Below are positions 58,705-64,000 of a stretch of 64,000 bases of DNA, piece after piece. A program made the position numbers and the translations under genes. The stretch is from positions 32,774,501 through 32,838,500 of the forward strand of contig JBAIAC010000023.1 in NCBI GenBank assembly GCA_037349315.1, given 5' to 3'. Below the pieces are notes generated by a model. The model had not been told where the DNA came from and ran no database searches. It saw only the letters and a list, made by a program, of their open reading frames with translations. Source of the DNA: Chelydra serpentina. Lineage: Eukaryota > Chordata > Testudines > Chelydridae. Each line of letters begins with the position of its first letter. The first letter of the stretch is position 1.

Positions 58705-58997
58705 GGGCTACACTGGGGGGGGGGGGTGTCGATCTACGATACGCAGCTTCAGCTACGTGAATAACGTAGCTGAAGTCGGCGTATCGTAATCGACTTACCT
58801 GGCCATGAGGATGGCGGCGAGTCGATCGCTGCCGCTCCCCCGTCGACTCTGCTTCCACCTTTCGATGAGGTGGATTTCCGGAGCCGACGGGGAGCGCTTT
58901 CGGGGATCGATTAATCGCGTCTAAACGAGACGCGAAAAATCGATCCCCGAAAGATCGATTGCTACCCGCCGATCCGGCGGGTAGTGAAGACAAGCCC
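58705..58997. mobile_element. Harbinger-type MITE, family B, copy 3, opposite orientation
   Basis: Same family as 49405-49698 and 54499-54794 but inverted. The end at 58997, read on the minus strand, is GGGCTTGTCTTCACTACCC, next to TAA at 58998-59000. Internal palindromes CTTCAGCTACGTGAATAACGTAGCTGAAG and GGGGATCGATTAATCGCG facing CGCGAAAAATCGATCCCC are preserved. The other end is damaged by a G-run (58715-58726). Confidence 0.8.
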
Positions 58998-59000
58998 TAA

Positions 59001-59732
59001 GTGGAATTGCCCCATACCTGCTTAAATACAGGATTTAACAGTGAGATCATTCTAGTTTATTATTGCACAAACCAGTCTTTTTGCAGGATTATCAGACTGA
59101 TAATTTATAACCATATTAAAAAGCATCACTTTGCAGCACTTGTGGTTTTTGTATTTCCTCAGCATCCTAAAGGATGCACCTAAAGGATCCTATGGACATT
59201 TGTTGCCAAAATCTGTTTTGTTTTCAGTGGTGTAAATCCAGAATAATTCTACTGACTTTTCCATCTCTATGGCATAAATCTGTTGGACAGAATTTTGTCC
59301 TAGACACATTTCTGGCAAAAGTTGGAAATCATTACAATTACATGCCCCCTCTTCAACAGATGCCTGTGGAGAATTCTTTATTATTTGTTGGCTTCCCATG
59401 GTTCCGTGACCAACTGTTATCATAATGTCATTAAATAATTTAAAACACTGATTACAGTTCAAATTTCATGGACTTCAGGCTCTGGTTGTTAAATCACCAC
59501 AGAAACATGGGAGTCCATAGGAGCTTGGGCATTTTATTTCCATAGCAAAGTTACTGACTACTAAAAGCTTATATTGGGCACCCATAGATGTTTAAAATGT
59601 CAGCATTTTATCCAGTATTTCATATGGTGTGTTTCCCTATGCCAATAGCTATTTTAGCCATGCCAATAAGCTTACTAAGCTGTGACTTTTCTTGCCTCTG
59701 TTATAACAATGTCCTTTTATAATAGAACGGGA
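59001..59732. other. Intronic DNA, nothing recognised
   Basis: AT-rich sequence without delimitable features. Confidence 0.5.
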
Positions 59733-60033
59733 ACAGTATTGACAACCCCAAATGTTCAAAAATCATGATGAGTCAGGCTTGCCAAAAATCATGAGATTAT
59801 GTAAAAATAATAATTTGTTCTTTTTATTTGCTTTCTGATTTTTGGGCATTTAGGGTGCACCGGGGGTCACATTTTGAAGCTTTCTCCACAGCCACGAGGG
59901 CTAGAAACTTACTTTTACTTTAAGATGAAGGCTGAAATCATCACATCTCCACTTGACTTCAGGAGCTGGGGCTTTAAGGAAAACAGTAATTCTCATGAGA
60001 TTCGTGACAAAATCATGAGAGTTGGCAACTGTT
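59733..60033. repeat. Non-autonomous DNA element with ATCATGA subterminal inverted motifs
   Basis: The left end has ACAGTATTGACAACCC and AAAAATCATGA; the right end has the mirror, TCATGAGAGTTGGCAACTGTT. The words ATCATGA and TCATGAGA recur near both ends. About 300 bp. No clean target duplication was found, so the class is uncertain. Confidence 0.55.
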
Positions 60034-60042
60034 CTTGTTACA

Positions 60043-60221
60043 GATGGGCCCAAGCTACAAAATTCAGATCCAGATTTCCTCAGAGTTTGGGGTGTTCAAT
60101 TTGGGGGTTTGGTTTGACCCATGACAGAGAGAGATGACAGCTGCAGGGTTGGATCAAAGCCTGCCCTTTTCCAAATTATAGGGGTGTTTGGATCCAGGGT
60201 TTTGTTTCAAGCCCATCTCTA
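60043..60221. repeat. Palindromic MITE-like repeat
   Basis: Begins AGATGGGCCCAAGC and ends CAAGCCCATCT, an inverted pair. Inside, CAGATCCAGATTT is answered by GTTTGGATCCAGGG. Related words occur near 9.5-9.6 kb. Target duplication is not clear. Confidence 0.5.
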
Positions 60222-60496
60222 TTCCATACGATTCTTACACCTCAGCTACTACAATATAATACAGAAGGAAAGTCGTACTCAGTCATGTTGCACAACTGAT
60301 TTCAGTTTTGGAATGCTTTAATTGCACGTCATGTGTTTGGCACGTAGAAAATTAATTAGGTCTCCACTTAGATGAAGCGAGTAAAGCAAGATATAGCCAG
60401 TCAAAGATAACAATTTTAAATTGCATTCATTTTCTTCGCTAAAATCTTTTATAATATAAAATCATTCAAGCACTTACTTTGTGTGGACAGATCTAA

Positions 60497-60795
60497 GGGT
60501 GTGTCTACACTTAAAACACTGCAGCAATGCAGTTGTGCTGCTGAGGCTGCACTGCTATAGTGCTTCAGTGAAGATGCTACCTATGCTGAGGGGAAGGAGT
60601 CTCTCACTGGCGTAGGTAATCCACCTCCCCGAGAGGTGGTAGCCAGGTTAAACGGAGAATTCTCCCATCGATCTAGCCAGTGCTGTCTACACCGGGGAGT
60701 TACATTGGTTTAACTGTGTTGCTGACGGGGAATGATTTTTCACACCCCCGAGTGACATAGTTATACTGACCTCATTTCGTAGTGTAGACCAGGCT
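60497..60795. mobile_element. Harbinger-type MITE, family A, copy 2, opposite orientation
   Basis: Ends GGGTGTGTCTACACTTA and, read on the minus strand, AGCCTGGTCTACACTAC. Flanks TAA (60494-60496) and TGA (60796-60798). The body is the reverse complement of the element at 47292-47583, for example GTGCTTCAGTGAAGATGCTA and CCGAGAGGTGGTAGCCAG are found in both. Confidence 0.82.
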
Positions 60796-60798
60796 TGA

Positions 60799-62095
60799 GA
60801 AAATGGGGCATGTCAAAGACTGTGGAATTCTTAAATACCTCTGTAATTGTTTTGTCTTAGATTTATATATGAAATGCAAGGAAGCTGCTTATCGTTTTTG
60901 CTCTGTGATGTTTTCCTGGGAATTTTGTATCCTAATATCTATCTTTATCTGTATCTTTATCTTTTCTCCATCTCTTCGTTCATCTCAACTGCTATTTATA
61001 TATACACTGTGCATGCTATTTACAGTGCTTATCTGAGTGAACAGGCACTATGAAACCATTTTCGTTCCAAGGCTAATTCCATTTTTGCTGAGATGCAAAG
61101 GTCGTCATAATCAATGTGCACAGAATGACATGCCAGGCCTGAAAAGCAGTGCAATACCATGCATGTTCACAGAGAATCTGATGATCCAAATGTGGCAGAA
61201 CAGAGTCAGGTGTAGACAGAATTGGATCACCTCTGCTTCCCTTTCTGCAGCCATACCCATCTGTTGGGATTATATCAGCAATGACCTCTCCACTGACTGT
61301 CACATAAGAAAATGTTTTTTGTAGTTATAGGCAGTTGGAAGTCTGAGACCTACATGTGAATTCCTAGATTTCCAATTTTTCTCCTTTATAATCTTTATAT
61401 TTTGGACCTTTTCCAGCACTCCTTACATAACTAATATATATTTTTAAAATGTCATAGCATATGCATGTGTAACATGCCTTTATTTTTACACCCTGTTTTA
61501 GCTTCCAGAGTTGACAATATAAGGAGCGTAGTTAACAATAATTTTCAAAGCAGGATGCAGTGGTAAACCTGCCAAAATGTGCACACACATTTATTAATTA
61601 ATGTGTACATTCAAGAACCCATATTTGCATATACAAATCAGGTGATCGCACGTAATCTGTTTTGCATACACAATTGCCTGGTTTCCTTGCTCAAATGCAG
61701 GGTTTTGTGCGGGTAGATTTTTTTCAAGAAAAACCGGTGTGGTGCCGTTTTTGTGGGTGCACTTGCTCTGGGTCCTAGAAATGTGACTCACTGTGTAAAT
61801 AAAAGGAGGATGTACAGTGTGATGGTTTTCACTAGTGTTTGTTTACTTGTAGAGGCACCTAATGTCATTTGGCCTTTAGTTTGTGTCTTGCTCTGCTATT
61901 GGTCATCCATCTCATGGTTAAGTCAGATTCATGCTAAGAGGATCCATTAGGTCTGAGCAGAAGAGTTGTGATGTCTTGTGAGACTGATTAGCATCAGGAT
62001 CGCTACTGAAAAGTCACTCACGTTTAAAAAAGAAAAAATCACTAAACCCTTTAAGAGACTCACCAGGTAAATATCAGTTCAAAATGAAAAGTGTA
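60799..62095. other. Intronic DNA, nothing recognised
   Basis: No repeat boundaries or gene-like frames that I can defend. Confidence 0.5.
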
Positions 62096-62100
62096 AGCCT

Positions 62101-62345
62101 TAATTACACCTCTACCCTGATAACGCGGTCCTCGGAAGCCAAAAAATCTTACCGTGTTATAGGTGAAACCGCATTATATCAAACTTGCTATGGAGGGCCG
62201 GGTAGGGAAGGCTGTGCCTCCCCAAACAGCCTGGCTCGGCCCCCTATCTCACCCCCTCCCGTACCCCAACCCCAATTTTGTAGCATTCGTTGCCTGCCAT
62301 ACAATTTCTATTCCCAGATGTGGCCCTCCGGCCAAAAAGTTTGCC
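62101..62345. repeat. Partial DNA-transposon repeat
   Basis: The left end, 'CCTCTACCCTGATAACGCGG', and 'TTACCGTGTTATAGGTGAAACC' resemble a known repeat built on 'CCCGATATAACGC' units. After a C-rich core the right side ('ATGTGGCCCTCCGGCCAAAAAG') looks like part of a hAT element. Probably two truncated repeats side by side. Confidence 0.4.
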
Positions 62346-63054
62346 CTCTGCTGGTGTCCACGCTGATCAATGAAAGTATAAATATTACAACGGTCATGAC
62401 TTACAGCTCAGAAGAAAATGCATTCCAGCCAGTCCGGCTTTAGAATACCAGACATTCAGTTAACATTTGTGGTTTTATTTACACCTTTGATATTTCTTTT
62501 CCTGCTGGAAGCTTGTTATAATCTAAAAATTTCACAGCTGTGTGCCAGCAAATACTTTCTGGTAGAGACTGACCAAAACCGTTAGAGCAATAGACTGGCA
62601 AATGAGCAGCAGCTCCTTGGCAGAGTTCCACCCTTTATCCCTTACTTGGTTGTCCACAAATGGGATTTTCAAGATTTTACATATAAAGTATTTAATAACT
62701 AAACCAAAAGGAAGGTGTGCAGCAGTATCTGTACTGATTGCACACAGCACAGTAGGAGAGCAAACCCACTGAAAGGTCAATTGAAAATGCTCTGTTAGGA
62801 TTCTAAATTCATAGGCCATATTAATTGTGCACAGTATCTGTTCTTGCATTCCTCCAGTAGCATTGCACATGGTGCCTTTGAAGCCAGTGGGGGTTCTCTG
62901 TACATAGGGCCCGACCCTGAATTTCTTAAGTGAGAACACTAGTACAGAATTGTGCCCTGTTTACAAGTCCTTTCCTAATGTAAGTAGTAATCCTTACCCA
63001 GGTAAATAGCCCTACCTACTTCAGTGACACAGCTAGCATGATTAAGTGATTTCT
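62346..63054. other. Intronic DNA, nothing recognised
   Basis: A 135-codon minus-strand frame (62939-62532) has no recognisable features and is not called. Confidence 0.5.
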
Positions 63055-63165
63055 GGCTTCACTCTGTTAATTGTGAGCTCTTGGAGGCAGAGACTGTCTT
63101 TTAAAAAAATCTCTGCAAAAGGGCAAGCAAAATTACAGTACTATGTAAATACGTAATAAAGCCCT
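63055..63165 (+). repeat. L2-type LINE/SINE 3' tail fragment
   Basis: 'AATTGTGAGCTCTTGGAGGC' and 'AGAGACTGTCTTTT' followed by 'CAGTACTATGTAAATACGTA' and AATAAA match the 'TGTAAGCTC-TTGGGGCAGGGACTGTCTT' tail of L2-type elements in the sense orientation. Only the tail is present. Confidence 0.55.
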
Positions 63166-64000
63166 TGTATTTATTAACAGGACAACAAACAAACAAAAAA
63201 ACCACAAAACTTCTCATGACCCTAAAATTTTCATAGCGTTTCTTCGCCAGTTCCTTTCTACATACATCCGGTTAATCTTTAAAAGTCTGTTTTTGCCCAA
63301 GTAAGATATAAACATCTGGCTAATATGTGAATCCTGTGATTGCTCTGCATGGCAGTCTTGTAATTTATTCACAAATAAGTCTGAAGATGCTAATGAGAAT
63401 GGTACATGCCAGCTGTCATCTTTTCTGTTGTGTCGCACTGGTCTTGTCTTATAAGTTCTGCGTTATTGTTATTTTACATTCTGAGAAGCTCGTTTGTATG
63501 TACTTTTTGATCTATTGGGTGCTCAATGTTCAAAGAAAAGTTGCAGATGCTGTTCTGCAGCCTAAAGTGTTCATTTGCCTCTGTAAATGCAGCATCGGTG
63601 TGCATTTTTGCAGGCTATTTTTAGAAACTGGGCTCAGTGTGAACATTTCTGACTAGATGAAGCCGTCAAATGAAAAAGTATGTCTAATGCTACATGTTTA
63701 AGTGGTTGTATTGTTTTGAAAGATTTACTGTATTACTAAAGTATTTTATGAGGTCTTGGGGATACACATCCTATAAATTGAAATGAATTATTAATTATTA
63801 TGAGACTTCTCAGATTAAAGTGTAATTTTACCTGCAGACTGCTAAAAGGTGTGTCACTTTGAAACACTGTGTGAGGTCACATGTTCTCACTTTCTGATGC
63901 CCAAAACCATACTAAAGTGACCTGTTATTTCTTCATTTAACTTTTTTCATCTAGTTATATTCCCCTAAAAATAGAAAAAAAATTGCTATTTCCCTATTCT
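63166..64000. other. Intronic DNA to window end, nothing recognised
   Basis: AT-rich. A 109-codon frame at 63327-63656 (+) is hydrophobic and Cys-rich, with no recognisable domain; it is probably chance. Confidence 0.5.

Noticed and set aside
1..64000. CRISPR arrays, operons, prophage or bacterial mobile elements
   Set aside because: No regularly spaced direct repeats, ribosome-binding sites or dense ORFs. Composition, introns and repeats are vertebrate.

Overview
The window reads as vertebrate, almost entirely intronic DNA, most likely from a turtle. The only host coding sequence I can support is one 76-bp exon at 11104-11179 (+). It is flanked by good splice sites and its peptide matches the N-terminal region of FNDC3B, a fibronectin type III protein of the ER membrane. 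On that reading the whole window lies inside FNDC3B: at least 11.1 kb of the upstream intron, the exon, and at least 52.8 kb of the next intron. I did not find the neighbouring coding exons. The turtle assignment is inference from the repeat mix: CR1 LINEs with GATTCTATG-type 3' ends, a PIF/Harbinger transposon and its GTCTACACT-ended MITEs, many hAT elements with 8-bp target duplications, MIR/L2-type SINE and LINE fragments, and a Penelope-like fragment.

Layout. 1-2.6 kb: quiet DNA with one unexplained 156-codon ORF. 2.65-6.73 kb: a nearly full-length two-gene Harbinger transposon with tail-to-tail transposase and Myb-like genes, plus an extra coding-like frame inside the Myb-like gene's intron. 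8.9-10.7 kb: two hAT elements. 11.1 kb: the host exon. 15.3-16.2 kb: an L2-like LINE remnant (-). 17.9-19.2 kb: remnant of another non-LTR reverse transcriptase (+). 19.2-28.2 kb: mostly quiet, with a TG microsatellite and two old palindromic repeats. 28.3-31.5 kb: small MITEs and a 41-bp-arm hairpin. 35 kb: a hAT element with a perfect 8-bp duplication. 36.3-39.3 kb: a long CR1 copy (-) with endonuclease and reverse transcriptase and few disabling lesions. 39.3-49.7 kb: a repeat-dense district with nested hAT elements, MIR, CR1 fragments, a Penelope-like fragment with a hammerhead-like core, and MITEs. 52-62 kb: more of the same, including a CR1 interrupted by a MITE at a TTA site, a solo LTR, and a large dispersed repeat interrupted by a hAT element.

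Nothing suggests a bacterial-style system, operon or CRISPR. The most unusual items are the third coding-like frame inside the Harbinger element, the datable nested insertions, the related G-rich cores in elements with different ends, and the hammerhead-like motif. All family names come from recognition of motifs and repeat ends; no database search was run.
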